Shown: piece by piece, positions 11,063 to 22,334 of the stretch
Numbering within the stretch: the stretch's first letter is position 1
Layout: each line of letters opens with the position of its first letter
Origin: Stemphylium vesicarium
Lineage: Eukaryota; Ascomycota; Dothideomycetes; Pleosporales; Pleosporaceae
NCBI GenBank assembly: GCA_004380135.1
Contig: QXCR01000042.1
Coordinates: forward strand, 62,001 to 126,000
Reading direction: 5' to 3'
Length of the DNA stretch: 64,000 nucleotides
Made by a program: the position numbers and the translations under genes
The notes under the pieces: model-generated
What the model was told of the DNA's origin: nothing
The model's database searches: none
What the model saw: the letters and a program-made list of their open reading frames with translations, nothing else

Positions 11063-13300
11063 TCATGTGCCGCCAACAGAAATGTTGTTCCTCAAACCGC
11101 TTGGCTCAGGTCCCTTCTTGGCTCGGCGACCCAATATACTAGAGGTGTCCATGTTAAGTTCAAAAGCTCCCTTGTTCTTCACCTGGCGCTTAGCCGCGGC
11201 GGCGACAGCGGCAGAGTGTTGACCATAGCCCCGTTGTTGGGGTGCAGCCTGCTGTTGACGTGCTTGAGCGGCGGATGATAATGTGGTGTTGCGCATCTTG
11301 TGCTCCATTCCAGATACATCGGCACCTTGAGACTTGGGAAGCTTCGCTGGTGGATGTTGCGATGCTGCGTCATATGGTACTGACTCAGCAGCATATTCGT
11401 CGTCATCCTCGTTCTCATCGAGCGCATTCAAAGAGTTCATACCACCTGCGCCACGGTAGCCTTGCTTGAACTGCTTCTTCCTCTTACCCTCTTCTTCTTG
11501 TCGGTGTACGGCATAACTGACATCGAACACTTCTCGAAGGTTGACGGCACCAGGGGAACGGAAGTCCATGCGACGCGCACCTGGTGACTCAAGGTGTGAG
11601 AAGTCTGGCTGGAGGCGCTCCTTCCTGGCAGCGGGTGTGGCCAGAGGGGGTGCGTCGTAGGCAGAGTATGTTGGCTCGTCCGCCTCACGTATCCATGGGT
11701 GGTTGAGGAACTGGTTGATGTCGTAACGCTTCTCGGGGTCTACTGTGAGTAGATGGGAGACCAAATCTTGGGCGGACTTGGAGATGTCATCCCACCATGG
11801 GGAAAGGAAAGTGTACTGGCCGCGTGCGACCTTCTCGGTAAGTGTCTGGATGGACTCGTCGTAGAATGGTGGGAAACCGCAAAGTAGTGTGTAGAGCACA
11901 CAGCCTAGTGCCCACATGTCGACACTCTTGGAGTAGCGCTCATCCTTGACGATTTCTGGTGCCGTGTAACCGACAGTACCGCAAGGAGTCATAGTCTGGG
12001 TATCCCATACGACCTTGCTGAGACCGAAGTCGGCAATCTTGATGAGACCAATGCCACCGGCACCCACGCCCTTGACAAACTCTCCCTCGTCCGCCTTGTC
12101 TTCATCATCGGGTCCCCTCGGCTTTGGGTTACGCGTGGGGACAAATGGTGTGGGATAGAAAAGAAGGTTTTCAGGCTTGATATCTCTGTCATATGACGTC
12201 AGTAGATAGTCTTGGCATCATGGGGACTTTGTACGAACCGGTGTACAACACCTGCTTCTTCGTGCAAGTACTGTAGCGCCTTGGCGACCTGGATGATGGT
12301 GTGGCGAGACAGATCCTCAGAGAAGTAGGTTAGGCGAACGATCTGGTGGAAAAGTTCACCACCCGGGCACAGCTCAAGGACGATGTAATAGTACTGTCGT
12401 GATTCGGAAAAGTCGATAAGCTTGACGATGTTGGGGTGGTCGAGCTGGCGCATAATTTGCACCTCCTTGAGGATGTTTGCTCTCTATAGGGCAGTTAGTG
12501 TCTGCCCATATAAGCCCAGTCGCGATGGGGGAGAGGAGGATGATGCTGTGGAAGTCGAGCATCGTGGGTTAAATATAGCGCACCTCGGCTGCTTTTGGCG
12601 CTTTGAAGTCCGGATGCACATGCTTGTCCTACACCGGCCACGCGTTGGTAACGTCCAAAAACACCCAACTTCTCTGTGCGTGATGGGGTTGGATAGGGAT
12701 GACGACATGATGAAATGGGCAAAGGAGGTGCAAGGGGTTTCGGGTAGTACTAACCTGCTGTGAGTTCATTTCGAACTTACGAACGACCTTAATGGCGACT
12801 TCGTCCCATTGGCCGGTGGTATCTCGTGCGCGGTAGACGTTACTGAAAGCACCGTCGCCCATCTTCTCGAGCAGCGTCCACCTTTCGAGGCCGGGGTATC
12901 GGGGCAGCTTGCCCTTGGCCTCGCGTTCCTCTGCAACGATGCGCTCGAGCACTGATGGGTCTACGCCAGCGCCCTTGGCTGCGGCCTGCTTCTTCTGGTT
13001 GTCGCCAACGGCACGCGCGGCGGCGTCACCAGCTTGAGCGGCAATGTTGCGGTTGTCGCCAGCGCCAGCGCCGACGGAAAAGTCGCCGTGGGGGGCGGCA
13101 TGGTTCTGCAGCGGCTTGTGCTCCATGTTGGGCTCCGTGATGCCATGATGTACTGGATCGGGGTGCTGTTGCTGTTGGTTGTACCGTTGTTGTTGCTGCG
13201 ACTGGGCATGAACATTTGATACGTTGGTCGTGGGCTCAGCGTTGTGGCGGGCCTGCTTGCCATGGCGCAGGAAGTTCTTAAAATTCTGTATCGCAGCCAT
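11063..13300 (-). CDS. srk1: Srk1/Rck2-type CaMK-family stress kinase
   Basis: Exons 13300-12755, 12483-12239 and 12185-11063 encode about 637 residues. The N-terminal 120 residues are Gln/Ala/His-rich; the kinase domain follows with GDGAFSNVYRA, the lysine in EVAIKVVRK, HPNIVKL, GGELFHQIVRLTYFSEDLSRH, VVHRDIKPENLL, ADFGLSKV and GYTAPEIV. An insert of roughly 35 residues between the catalytic loop and DFG (PTPFVPT to GAGGIG) and the FSEDLSRH stretch are typical of fungal Srk1/Rck2/Cmk2 kinases, which act downstream of the stress MAPK Hog1/Sty1. The C-terminus is low complexity with a basic SSILGRRAKKGPEP end. The first intron is 271 nt, far longer than the others nearby; the joined sequence SQQRANILKEV matches the family, so I accept it. 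Confidence 0.93.
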
Positions 13301-15211
13301 GTTTAGTCTCTGGATGCGGGAAAGGCGAATTACAAATCCGCTGTTGATAGCGGGGTTGCTTGGGCTGCGGAGGGGAGAATGGAGGAACGAGGGCGAATAA
13401 GGCCGAGTGCAACCGTGTCTAGTGGCTCGAGAGAAACAAAGTCTGCGGCAGTGCAACAAGGGGAAAAACTCGTGATGAGAGGGGGAAATGGGAAAGTCAA
13501 TGGGAAACCGAGCGGTTGAAAAGAAGGTTATGCATGGATGAAGGAAGCAACGAGGCCGCAGCAGGGAGAGGTGCGACATGCGTCATAACACGTCCGTGCG
13601 CCAATGACGATGCAGGCTACATCATCGGCAAACAAGCTGGACCACGCGCACCAGCCTTGGGGCGAGATGCGCGTTATTGTGCTGGTGGCGTCGTCGAGCG
13701 AACCTTGTCGCTGAGCGGCCGGGTGCAGTCGGTGTGGGGAAGAAGTAGAAAGCAGAAGAGCAACAATACGAAAAAGAAGCGTCTTACCTCTATTACTGGG
13801 AGGCCCATCTTCTTGCGTGCACGAGGAGAGCTACTCTGGAACTGCATGTATATCCGCGGGGGGAGACGAGTCTCAGATCTCGATGATGGCTGCCCCGTTT
13901 CCGACTGATGCACAGCACAGGGCTCAATGTCCCTGGGTGGAGAGGTATGACGCCCGTGTCGATATTTCGCGTCCCGTGTGGAAGATCAATCTCGCAGCGC
14001 CCGTTAGCTCGGAGCAAGGGTTTACCGTCGAGAATAGACAGATCTCTCTCGGGATTCCGGTGACCTGACGTCCTGTGCGGTGGTAGCAGCAGCGGCAGTA
14101 GCAGTAGAAGTGGCAGTCGGACTGAGTCTCGATGGGCGGCTGCGGTAACTGGCGCGGGGTGTGTTTCGCGCTTCGTCAAAGGCGCGATTCGGCAGGACAG
14201 GCGAGCAGTAGGACGGGCAAGTGCGGCGGTATACTGTAGTAGTATAAAATAAGAGGAAAGAGGGTAAAGACTCGGAATTGTGCTGAACACAATGTATCAT
14301 GAGAAAAGGGTCCTGTGCGAAGACATGTTATTTGTTCTTCGCGACACGCTACGTCCGCGCGAATACTCTTCAGCAATAGTGTCTCGCCGCGGAATCGCCG
14401 GCAGCCCTCTCCCAGTTACATGTAGCCTTCAAGTTGAGTGGACTCCATCTAGAGGCTCAGAACCTCACTAGGCACGCAGCGGCCTACGCCACGCTGCATA
14501 CGATCCTCACTTCGACCTTGGAAGAGGGCCCAGCACGGCCTGGTCGTGGCCCAATGACGACTGCGACGGCCAAGGCAGTACCCTTGAAGCCCACTGTTAC
14601 GGCTGGAGTCGCAATCTCGTCGTGCATGCCTTCTCCCAGCACTCATAGTCTGCTCAGTAAGCCCTGGTGAATTTCTCGCAACCCAACGTTCCAGCGAATG
14701 CAGGGTCTAATTAGCGCGGCGGATCTGTTACGTCACCGCTTAGTGGGAACTGCCTGTGAAGACGTCAATCTTTGCCCGACGACGCGATGCACTGAAACAC
14801 TTTGCACACAGACGAGAGATCAGCCTCTGGCCATGAATAGCTCAGGCGCACGAGAGCCCCGGCACACGTAGTCCACGTCGGCCCAGATATGCATGGATGC
14901 CCTCGGGCCACTCTTGACGCATACACTTTCGGTCCGACGCCCACTATCGAGCGTGCTGACCACGCTGGTGCGTGGTGGAGGAGGGGCTTCGGTAAGCACC
15001 ATGCAAGCGGGCCCCCATGTTCATCAAACAATACCTTGTGGATTACGACTTTCGACATCTGATAACCAGGGAACCATTCAACATGAAGCCGGCATTCACT
15101 AGCGAGCCGATAACCGTGGGCTGGCGGCACGGAGACAAGGCCATGTTGAGCTTGGCGGCAGCTCGAGATGACTGTTGATGCCAACTACACATGGCTTCGT
15201 GCTACAGAATA
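13301..15211. other. gene-free 1.9 kb, kinase promoter
   Basis: Upstream of the kinase and downstream of the SET gene. Several overlapping frames on both strands are open but none has recognisable motifs. A trinucleotide-like gtagcagcagcggcagtag patch occurs near 14084-14110. A minus-strand AG|GTAAGACG at about 13785 could be the donor of an intron in the kinase 5' leader, but I cannot confirm it. Confidence 0.5.
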
Positions 15212-16378
15212 CTACAGCCCTTCACATCTCTCACACGCGCAATCAAATCCCCACGTCTTCTTCAGCCTTAACATCCTCTTCCCACGGCTTAATTTCCTCT
15301 CCTCTCCGCTCAGATACGTGATACACAGCTCCCCTCCCTTTGCGATATTTCTCCCAGCCCTAAAGCACCACGCTCTACCCTCTCGGTTCTTTTCGACGTT
15401 GGGCCCGCACGAGTGATTGAAGTAGCTCGCGGCGGGCCAGCAGCCGTAGCCGAAGAACTCTGAGCCTTCATCCTCGAGAGAGCGAATACCGAATGAATTG
15501 TGCGAGTCACGCTGTGAGAGCGTGAGAAGAGTCTCTGCAGTCACGTGCGGAAGCAGCGATAAGGGCAGAATCGCGAGCAGGTGTAGGTAGGTCCTTGTAA
15601 ATGCGTCAAGATCGTCAGAACTGTGGTAGGGCGTCTTGTCGTCGGCAAGCGCTTGTACCCGTTCCCACTGCTCAGGGTGGAGATATCGCCAGATGATGCC
15701 ACTGACACAAAAGCTCATCACATCGGGCGCAATATGCCGCTGCAGTGCTTTTGACAGCGCCTTCTTGTGCTGCTTCGTAATCGGCATGGCAGATGGGTCG
15801 CCGGCAGCATTCGCGCCTTCTCCTTCCCTTGCCGTCCGTATGAGCGCTGCCTGCGCCCCCACATTCTCCCAAGCTTCATTGATCTCCTTGACCTTCGGCC
15901 GTGGTAAGTCACCATCTACCATATCACTATCCTCCTTACTCCTCTTTCGGACGAGATCCTCCACCGCCGTCCATGCCTGAACACCGACCTCACTCTGCTC
16001 CTCTCGCCACTTTTCTTGACACGTATCCGAGCAAAAAGCAAATCCCACCGTCTTGTCTCGTATACTCAAATCCCGCCCGTAATCGTAACAAAAACACTGC
16101 CCGCACACCTCGCGTCTATACTCGCGTAGTAGAACAAAGAGCGTGAGGTCCTCTGACCGCCATAAAAGTGTGCCTTTGGGTATGTCTTGGGTAGCGAAAA
16201 CGGCGCGGCCGGCAGTCGGCGTATGTCGAACCTGGAATAGATTCGACTCGGGGGCGCCCGCTGGCAGGTCTTTCGGAGTATCGACGAGGCGTATTGAGGA
16301 GGCAGAGGAAGGGCGTGAGAAACTGAAGACCGAGTCACTGGCTACGGGGACTGAGGAGTCGCTTTCGGTAATGTCCAT
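15212..16378 (-). CDS. SET-domain protein (SMYD/Set6-like)
   Basis: Intronless frame of 388 residues. The SET domain is split in the way typical of SMYD-type proteins: an opening GRAVFATQDIPKGTLLW (about 58-75), a zinc-binding insert with CGQC and FCSDTCQEKW resembling a MYND finger, a long helical insert, then YFNHSCGPNVEKN (Asn at 321), GGELCITYL and a post-SET cysteine cluster WGFDCACERC at the very end. Family knowledge makes it a candidate lysine methyltransferase of histone or non-histone targets, similar to yeast Set6; the substrate is unknown. NHSC and CITYL, which form the cofactor and active-site region, are intact. Confidence 0.88.
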   Translation of the reverse strand: MDITESDSSVPVASDSVFSFSRPSSASSIRLVDTPKDLPAGAPESNLFQVRHTPTAGRAVFATQDIPKGTLLWRSEDLTLFVLLREYRREVCGQCFCYDYGRDLSIRDKTVGFAFCSDTCQEKWREEQSEVGVQAWTAVEDLVRKRSKEDSDMVDGDLPRPKVKEINEAWENVGAQAALIRTAREGEGANAAGDPSAMPITKQHKKALSKALQRHIAPDVMSFCVSGIIWRYLHPEQWERVQALADDKTPYHSSDDLDAFTRTYLHLLAILPLSLLPHVTAETLLTLSQRDSHNSFGIRSLEDEGSEFFGYGCWPAASYFNHSCGPNVEKNREGRAWCFRAGRNIAKGGELCITYLSGEERKLSRGKRMLRLKKTWGFDCACERCEGL

Positions 16379-17139
16379 CGTAGCAGTCTCGATGCGATTA
16401 GCAGCACAAGTAAGCGCACTGGCGGGTGAGTAAATTCGGTACTCCTTTCAGGAGTCGAGAAGGCAAGCGTACTCCGCGGAGTAGAATTGTGCAAATAGTG
16501 CGTGTGTGTGTGCCCCTCACTGTCTAAAAGAGGGCGAGAAAGGGATGGAAATGGGGGGTTGGTCGCGCGGGCTGAAGGTCAATTGCGTATGTCACGTATG
16601 CTCATGCTGGAGATGGGTGATTGAGGAAAAGTCATCGTGGGTATACTTCGGTATGGGTCGGCGGTGTGGGTACTTTTGGTTGATAGCGGGATTGACATAG
16701 GATGAAAGATTTTGGGAAGGCGGTATCGCCGTTGAGCCTAGATGCTGGTGATCGGCGCACGGTTCAGCTTCTAAAGATAAGCGAAGGACCCTGATTTCTC
16801 GCTCCGCCGACCTGGCACGCGCATGACAGTCTGGCCGACTCCTTGAACACATGCTCGCCCGAGAAGAGGCTGGACGCTTCACATGCCCGTTCAGCGATCA
16901 TTTCTAGGGCGCGATGTAGGCGCTGCTAGAATGAGCCATCGAGGAGCCCTCAGTGGATACAACTGCACTATGCAAAGACTGGTCTAACTCTTGGCTGACT
17001 GAACTCGTCACTCTCGCTGATCGTTGTTTCACGGCATCGTGCCATAGTAGAGAACGAATCGATAGTCGGATGTGCTCCCGGCTGTTGTAACAGTCCGTTT
17101 CACACCCTAAGATCAGCACCAGCAATCCTAACCACGTCT
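16379..17139. other. intergenic, SET-gene promoter
   Basis: Lies between the SET gene start and the sugar transporter stop, both on the minus strand. A palindrome-like actcctttcaggagt at 16441-16455 and a gt-rich tract at 16499-16511 are the only structures noticed. No gene seen. Confidence 0.55.
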
Positions 17140-18951
17140 CTATTTCACCACCTCAATTTGCGAAACCGCAACATCCTTGCCCGCAACACCATCCCCATTC
17201 TCCTTGACATCCGCCAATGCCGCCTCACCAACATCAACACCATCATCGCCATCGAAGAACTTTGCAATCTCCTCCATGGGCGTGTACCTCGTCTCGACGA
17301 TGCAGAAGTAAACGACACCGATTTCGAACGCAAGGAAGACACAGTAACAAATATAATACCGCCACCCAATAGCATCGAGCGCAATACCGTTGACGAACTG
17401 GTTGAAGAAGAGCGCAGCCGCGACACAAAAGTTCAACCACGTGAACCCCTTGGCACGAAGACCGTACGGCAGGATTTCAGTAGTGTAACCGGCCATGATA
17501 CCGGATTTGATGTCGTAGAATATGCCGTAGAAGAACTAACAAGGGAAACAGTAGTCAGTATAGCGTCTTCTCAATGCAGCAAGATCTGCGGTGTCCACCT
17601 ACAATGCTAACAATGAAACCCTTGCCTAGAGGCGCCCGGGGCTCAGCATCGTACCGCGCGGAGATGATGGTAAAGATATTGAACATGACAAACGTGCCGA
17701 TGGTTGAAATGAGGTAAATCGGCCGTCGACCCAATTTATCCACCAGGAACGCAAACAGGAAGTTTTCACACAGTGCCAACGTCTTCATGCCGCCGTTAAT
17801 ACCGAGCTGCGTCGACGCATTTGTTAGCCCCACGTTATCCATTACATACTTCAAATAATAAGATATCAGTCCATTGCCGCTCCACTGGCTGAAGAAGCCA
17901 ATGGCAGTAATGATGGTAATTCGCTTGCGATTTCCCTTTGTCTTGAGGAAGTCGCTCCAGTTGGTGCAGTCCTGCTGCTTATCGAAAGCGATAGCGGCGC
18001 GGACTTCTGCATATTCGAGCTGAACGAAAGCATCGTTTTCGTCGCCCTCGCCATGCCAGTGGGCGAAGACGGCGAGGGCGTCAGAGTGGCGGTCCTTGTT
18101 GCAGAGCCAGCGGGGGGACTCGGGCATGAGGGGGATGAAGACGAGGATGACGAGGGAGCAGATCGCTTGGAGGAGAGATGGGAGGCGCCAGGACCAGTCG
18201 CTCTGTTCGGAGTGTCAGTTGTGCGGGGTTCTGATATCGTACAACGCGCAAGTAAACACACGATAGAAAACTTCCATCAACACACCTTCAACTGCAGCGT
18301 CCCATACGTAACCCACGACGCGATAAAAGCGCCCGAATGATAGCTCGCACCAGACAGCGTAACCAGAATCGCACGATCCTGCGGATGCGCAATCTCGGCA
18401 ATAAGCAACGGTGCAGAACCCAGCACGATGCTGTCTCCAAACCCGAGAATGAGCCTTGCGGCAATGAACATGCCGATATTCTGTGCGCCCGTTTGCAGCC
18501 CGACGGCCAGCAACATGATCACACATCCCAGTGCTACACCTACCTTCCTGCCCCTCCAGTCGATAAGATACGGCGTGAAGAAGAGGCCGATGAGCGAGCC
18601 GAGCGACATGGATGCGTTGAAGAAACCGAGCATCGCGCCGCGTGGCTCACCAAAGTAGTCTTGCCAGTAAGAAAGCGATTGGAGACCCTGAACAATTCCT
18701 TTTCGTCAGCGTCTGTTGGACCAAAAGAGTGAGAAGGCGGTGTCACGCACATTCATCATGCTTCCGTCAAAGCCATTTGCGGTGTTTGTCAAGATGAGAA
18801 TGACAATGTAGATGTAGAGCCTACGTAGGTTAGGCCTGGACCACCACTTTACTCGCTCGAAGGCGCGACCCGCGAAGAAGAAATGGCCTTTTGGTGGCTT
18901 GATGGGGACGACCTTTTGGGTAGTCTTGGGGGGCTGGAATGAGATGCCCAT
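17140..18951 (-). CDS. MFS sugar transporter (sugar porter family)
   Basis: Four exons (18951-18751, 18687-18286, 18202-17603, 17535-17140) encode about 532 residues; introns of 63, 83 and 67 nt all fall at codon boundaries. Sugar-porter motifs are clear: the loop 2-3 motif DWRGRKVG, PESPRWL after helix 6, KLGRRPIYL in the second half, and a late TEILPYGLRAKG. Hydrophobic segments fit 12 helices, with cytosolic ends. It belongs with lactose-permease-like/hexose fungal transporters at the plasma membrane; the substrate cannot be read from sequence. The start ATG is 1284 bp from that of a divergently read GH43 enzyme without signal peptide, which suggests that this protein imports oligosaccharides cleaved by that enzyme. 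Confidence 0.93.
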
Positions 18952-20235
18952 GATTGATGGTAGACAGAGGGTTTGCTGCTACGATGAGAGCGATGAAATA
19001 TGTACCACCGTGGGCAAGATCGATGGAGCTTCATCGGGCACATCAATCAGTTATATACCTTTTGATCTGCCCTACACCGCGCCACATGGCAGTGCCATGG
19101 GGAGATATATTTACCCCGATTGCTCACGTTTTACCCCGGTCAGAACGCATAGCATCTCCAGCACAAGGACAGGCGGGAAAGCCAAGATGGGTGAATTGCG
19201 CAGATTTGCCCGGCCTGGCGCCCGCACTCAAGCATCCATCGCCTCGTATTTTGTTGTAGAGCACCCGTACCAAGGCACTGCGGTCTTCGTTCGTGCTAGA
19301 CGCCACGACATTGGGACAACCTGCAAGTCAGCCTAGGAATCCAGGACGCATGCGACCAAGCCCGGGGGTTCAAATGCGGGGGCGTGAACTAAAAGTGATC
19401 ATGCTGGTCACCCCATGGGGAAGATGCAACCGGTTAAAGAGATTCGGGTAGGCTAGAGTTTATCTCTTGCTTCCTGTTTTTTTTTCATGAACGGTACAGT
19501 TGTTCAATGCCGGTGGTCGAATTGCTGGTGTTGGTAAAGGAGGGGTTGCGGCGGAAGTGTTGCTGGAAGGGAGTAGCTTAGTCTGGATTCGGTTAGGCTG
19601 GGTGTTTTGTCGATCGCACGACAGCCGTGTAAGCTTTTCCTTCACTTCTGCGATTGTGAAATAGAGTGATTTTTACCAAGGAATGCGCCTAGGCGCCGCT
19701 GTCTCGGGTACTGTGTCTAGATAGATGGGGGTGTGAAGCGATCCTGCTATGCGGGGCGTTTCTTGGACCCTATTGCTGCGTTATGTCGATCATACTCACA
19801 GGGTGTGAGGAAGTAATTTAGCACGTGAATGACGCCTGAAGAAGGCGAAGAGAAATTCTGATATACGGGTGATGTGGTCGACACCTAACTCAGTACTGAC
19901 AATGGCGGCGATGGTCCATTTCCAGACACCATACTATTTGTAACGGTTCCGTAAGTGCATTTGCGAAGCCTTCGTAATCAAGTTGGCTACATCGGTATGG
20001 GGGTCGTTTGAGGACTGTACGTCGCCGAGGCGCAGGATGGCGAGACATTGATCCTTCACGCGTCCATCTCTCGACTTTACCCGGTCAAATATCCGGTTCG
20101 TGGAAAGTACCAACGGTCAGCAACCACACCCCATGCTTCGCACCAAGTACCGAAAATGTTCGACGATAACACCTTTCTAGCAACACTTTCCCCTTTCAAT
20201 CAAATCACTGCCACCCTGCCTCAGCCATCACCAAC
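18952..20235. promoter_or_regulatory. shared divergent promoter of transporter and GH43
   Basis: The only DNA between two divergent sugar-utilisation genes. At 19432-19438 it contains ggttaaa, which fits the GGNTAAA core recognised by XlnR-type activators in Aspergillus; one site in 1.3 kb is weak evidence. A tttttttt tract (19479-19486) may bound a transcript. The role as a shared regulatory region is inference from position. Confidence 0.4.
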
Positions 20236-21813
20236 ATGAGCGGCACCATGGCCATCAACCCGATCATACCAGGCTTCGCGCCCGATCCCTCTCTAATCCT
20301 AGTCGACGGCACCTACTACCTCGTGAACTCTACATTCCACCTGTTCCCGGGTCTACCAATCTACACCTCGCGCGACCTTATTCACTGGCACCAAATCGGC
20401 AACGCCATAAACCGGCCTTCACAGCTCAGTCTCTCCAAAGCATCAACCCTGATCCACGACCTCGGCAACGATGACCATCTCTACGCCACCGGCGGTTTAT
20501 ATGCACCTACAATACGGCACCACAACGGCACATTCTACATTGTATGCACCAACATCGTGAACAACGAAGACGCCTCCTCCAAAGAGAGTACGCTGCAAAA
20601 CTTCATCATTTACAGCACCGACATCCACGGCAACAGATGGAGCGACCCCGTACCCTTCACCTTCAACGGCATCGACCCGAGTCTCTTCTTCGATCCCGCG
20701 TCAGAAAAGGCCTATCTCTGCGGTTCCAAGTCGCCGGGCCCAAGCACCAAGATCACGCTCTTCGAAATCAACGTGCACACAGGCGAAAAACTGTCTGATG
20801 AAAGCCAACTTTGGCACGGCACAGGCGGTGTGTATCCAGAGGGTCCGCACATCTACTTCCGTGCCCCGTTCTACTACCTGTTGATTGCGGAGGGCGGCAC
20901 GCACGAGCGCCATGCTGTGACAATGGCAAGGAGTGAGACGCTAGATGGGCCGTGGGAGGCTAGTCCCCGGAACCCTGTGCTGAGTGCTGCGGACACGGAT
21001 GAGTATGTGCAGTGTACGGGGCACTGTGAAGCGTTTGAGAACCGGAACGGCGAGTGGTGGGGCGTTTGTTTGGGGGTTAGGATGGGTGGGAGGGAGGGGT
21101 GGTATGGATTGGGGAGGGAAACTTTTCTCACAAAGGGGGCGTGGGGGGAAGATGGGTGGTTGAGTTTTGAACGTGTTAAGATGGAGGGGATTGGTGGTGA
21201 TGTTGCGTTGGATGCTGGGATGCTGGATCCGCGGAGGAAACTTACGGTGCAGGAGGGGGTCGAGTGGCTGTATATCCGTGATGCGGAGTTGCGGAACTAT
21301 AAAGTTGGGGAGAGAGATGTGGCTGTCATGGCTGCGCCGAGTGATCTTTCTTCTGCGAATGCTTCGCCGTGTTTCATCGGGAAACGACAGCGTCGACTAC
21401 AGGGGCAGAGTAGCGTGACCCTTCTCCCCTTCCAAGACACACCTTCCACCCTCACCGCTGGAATAGCCATCTACAAAGACGAACACCGCTTCCTCACCCT
21501 CTCTTACACCGCCTCGCCCTCCCCATCCCTCACTCTGCGCGTGCTTAACAAGGCAAAGCACATCGATCGCACGCATACAATCAACAATATCGAACATAGC
21601 CCAACATTCCCCATCGACTTGGTCATCAGATACACAGAAACCCACTACACGCTCTACTACAAGGCGGAGCCAGCAGGCGAAATGCAGGAAGCGGGGAAAG
21701 TGGACTCGATGGACCTGAGCGACAAGGACTTTGTAGGGCCGATCGTGGGGATCTTCGCTGTGGGGGAGCATGTGGAGGTGCGGTTTACGCAGTTTGTGGT
21801 GGATTGTGCGTGA
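20236..21813 (+). CDS. GH43-family glycosidase, intracellular
   Basis: Single-exon frame of 525 residues. The five-bladed propeller signature of GH43 is clear: IIPGFAPDPS with the presumed base Asp17, GIDPSLFF with Asp147 as pKa modulator, and VYPEGPHIY with Glu202 as general acid. The C-terminal ~200 residues (after about 315) look like the beta-sandwich found in beta-xylosidase/arabinofuranosidase members (RQRRLQGQSSVTLLPF, then TAGIAIYKDEHRFLTL). There is no signal peptide, so it should act inside the cell on imported xylo- or arabino-oligosaccharides; specificity between xylosidase and arabinofuranosidase cannot be decided here. It is paired divergently with an MFS sugar transporter. Codon usage changes from C-rich to G-rich across the gene, without breaking the frame. 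Confidence 0.93.
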   Translation: MSGTMAINPIIPGFAPDPSLILVDGTYYLVNSTFHLFPGLPIYTSRDLIHWHQIGNAINRPSQLSLSKASTLIHDLGNDDHLYATGGLYAPTIRHHNGTFYIVCTNIVNNEDASSKESTLQNFIIYSTDIHGNRWSDPVPFTFNGIDPSLFFDPASEKAYLCGSKSPGPSTKITLFEINVHTGEKLSDESQLWHGTGGVYPEGPHIYFRAPFYYLLIAEGGTHERHAVTMARSETLDGPWEASPRNPVLSAADTDEYVQCTGHCEAFENRNGEWWGVCLGVRMGGREGWYGLGRETFLTKGAWGEDGWLSFERVKMEGIGGDVALDAGMLDPRRKLTVQEGVEWLYIRDAELRNYKVGERDVAVMAAPSDLSSANASPCFIGKRQRRLQGQSSVTLLPFQDTPSTLTAGIAIYKDEHRFLTLSYTASPSPSLTLRVLNKAKHIDRTHTINNIEHSPTFPIDLVIRYTETHYTLYYKAEPAGEMQEAGKVDSMDLSDKDFVGPIVGIFAVGEHVEVRFTQFVVDCA

Positions 21814-22334
21814 ATGAGCGGTGTGCGCGATGAACTGCAGATCACAGACTGTGATTTCTGGACTGCAAGAAGAATGTCATCTGCTCATATCCTTTGCACT
21901 TGGTAACGATCAATGGCGACGGGTGTTTTATGAAGCGAGTGACTTTGTGTTATTTTTTACATGATCCTACCATCCCCGCATCAGAGCCTGGGCTACTAAT
22001 GCTAGAGGGTTCGTGGGTTTGTAGTACTTTTTCATTACTATGTTTTGCTTCATCATACATCTGACGCCTGCATCAACAAGCCTGTGTCCTCGTCGTACCA
22101 TTATGCGTCAATTTCTCAAGGCGGTCTGTGACTTGCAGGCGCACAAAGAGGATTTGCGGCTATAAACCGCAAGGTTGCAGCGCAGAGCCGGACTACCGAA
22201 CTGCCCATCCACAACATGTTATCGAATCCAGTGATTCTCGGCTCGTGCTTCGGAGATTGGGTGGGTCTCGGCCTCGGAATTGGCTGGCGTGAAACGTAGG
22301 TTCAGGCGATGCGTGGGAAGTCTGGGGCTTTCGT
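21814..22334. other. intergenic between convergent genes
   Basis: Bases between two facing stop codons. Contains T-rich tracts suitable for 3' ends and nothing else I recognise. The minus-strand frame over 22193-22498 has no motif and is rejected. Confidence 0.6.

Noticed and set aside
13516..13908. 130-codon plus-strand frame upstream of the kinase
   Set aside because: Composition is erratic, no motif, overlaps other open frames; likely promoter/leader DNA.
14765..15184. 139-codon minus-strand frame beside the SET gene
   Set aside because: No family signature and no supporting splice structure.
16441..16455. Palindrome-like actcctttcaggagt, also found at 31781-31795
   Set aside because: One identical 15-mer pair is expected by chance in 64 kb, and one copy is inside a coding exon.
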